Shown piece by piece: positions 5,953 to 6,360 of a DNA stretch of 6,360 nt. The stretch comes from Candidatus Zambryskibacteria bacterium CG_4_9_14_3_um_filter_40_16 (GTDB taxonomy: Bacteria > Patescibacteriota > Minisyncoccia > Phycocordibacterales > Zambryskibacteraceae): assembly GCA_002791475.1 (NCBI GenBank), contig PFXE01000038.1, forward strand, positions 1 to 6,360. The letters are read 5' to 3'. Below the pieces are notes generated by a model, which saw only the letters and a list, made by a program, of their open reading frames with translations, was not told the DNA's origin and made no database searches. Both the position numbers and the translations under genes were made by a program. Each line of letters starts with the position of its first letter. The first letter of the stretch is position 1.

Positions 5953-6360
5953 CTCTAGCCTCATTTCTGCTAATTGTTTTTTTTGTATTAACACTATTAA
6001 TACGAAAGATAAGTGGGAAAGATATTTGCGCATTGTGCGTATCGGTTTCGCTGACTTGGGTATCAATGTTTATTCTTATGTTGGGTGGAATTGGCCAAGA
6101 TAAAATAGTTTTGGGTATTCTTATGGGAGGTAGTGCCGTCGGCTTCGTATATTATTTCTCTTCTCGCAGTTCTGAAACATTTAAACTTTTAAAGTTTCCA
6201 CTACTGGTTTCGTTGTTTTGGTTGGTGTATTTGGCCTTGTCAGTACCAAAACAAATATCGCCCATTAATATTGTGTTTTTGGGCGGATTGTGGTTTTTAT
6301 TCGGATTCATCTTTTTTTTGTATAAAAACAACAATCTAAGGGCGCTTGGTAAGCGGTTGA
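5949..6360 (+). CDS. Partial polytopic membrane protein with CALC motif
   Basis: The reading frame opens at an ATG overlapping the previous stop (ATGA) and stays open for 137 codons to the window edge, so the C-terminus is missing. Five hydrophobic segments are visible, near 1-18, 28-48, 53-70, 82-98 and 106-125. The loops with Arg/Lys (RKISGKD, SSRSSETFKLLK, YKNNNLRALGKR) all fall on one side, which the positive-inside rule makes cytoplasmic. C27-A-L-C30 sits at the cytoplasmic start of the second helix. No family name is recognised, although I recall similar 'ICALC...SLTW' proteins in Patescibacteria. The tight overlap with the HCPLC protein suggests the two act together, perhaps as opposite-face thiols of one membrane system (inference). 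Confidence 0.75.
   Translation, partial: MTLASFLLIVFFVLTLLIRKISGKDICALCVSVSLTWVSMFILMLGGIGQDKIVLGILMGGSAVGFVYYFSSRSSETFKLLKFPLLVSLFWLVYLALSVPKQISPINIVFLGGLWFLFGFIFFLYKNNNLRALGKRL

Noticed and set aside
5949..6360. UGA recoded as an amino acid (as in Gracilibacteria)
   Set aside because: UGA acts as the stop of the HCPLC gene with the usual ATGA overlap, Trp is UGG, and the other genes have no internal UGA.
1..6360. CRISPR array, tRNA, rRNA, insertion sequence or transposase
   Set aside because: No regularly spaced repeats, tRNA cloverleaf signals, rRNA segments or transposase motifs were seen on either strand.

Overview
The window looks like a chromosomal segment from a member of the candidate phyla radiation (Patescibacteria, probably a Parcubacteria-type lineage). 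This is judged from memory of family resemblance. The DEAD-box helicase has the short RG-rich head followed by an 'IDPSRFINKAV' block that I associate with these genomes. The copper operon with DUF1573 and small CxxC membrane proteins also fits. The DNA is AT-rich, genes are tightly packed, and the standard genetic code is used (UGA ends a gene at 5950-5952). None of the eight genes has a recognisable Shine-Dalgarno sequence; starts are preceded by A/T-rich sequence.

Left part (1-1625): a very good sigma70-type promoter (TTGACA, 18 nt, extended TG-n-TATACT) drives a DEAD-box RNA helicase through a leader of about 140 nt. The leader can form mutually exclusive hairpins, suggesting cold or structure control. 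A 60-residue zinc-ribbon protein follows 14 nt after the helicase, and a hairpin terminator ends the unit. Converging on it from the minus strand is an alpha/beta hydrolase (1624-2388), with its own extended -10 promoter at 2450-2458.

Right part (2579-6360, runs off the window): one tightly packed plus-strand operon for copper handling. A CsoR-type repressor gene starts right behind a promoter whose -35/-10 spacer is filled by a G/C-tract palindrome typical of CsoR operators; the message is probably leaderless. It is followed by a CPH-motif P1B-type copper ATPase (CopB-like), a membrane-anchored DUF1573 protein with a Cys-Met-Cys site, a polytopic protein whose predicted mature N-terminus is His-Cys-Pro-Leu-Cys, and a partial polytopic protein with a membrane-proximal Cys-Ala-Leu-Cys. 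Gaps are 1, 10 and 3 nt, then a 4-nt ATGA overlap.

Working model: the repressor senses copper and releases the operon, and the ATPase exports the metal. The three downstream proteins, of unknown function, offer thiol, Met and His groups on or in the membrane. They may receive copper or manage copper-linked thiol redox. This accessory trio is the best candidate in the window for an undescribed system. Other points of note are a C-H-H rather than C-H-C sensor site in the CsoR homologue, and a perfect 13-bp stem with a 3-nt loop inside the coding region of the HCPLC protein.
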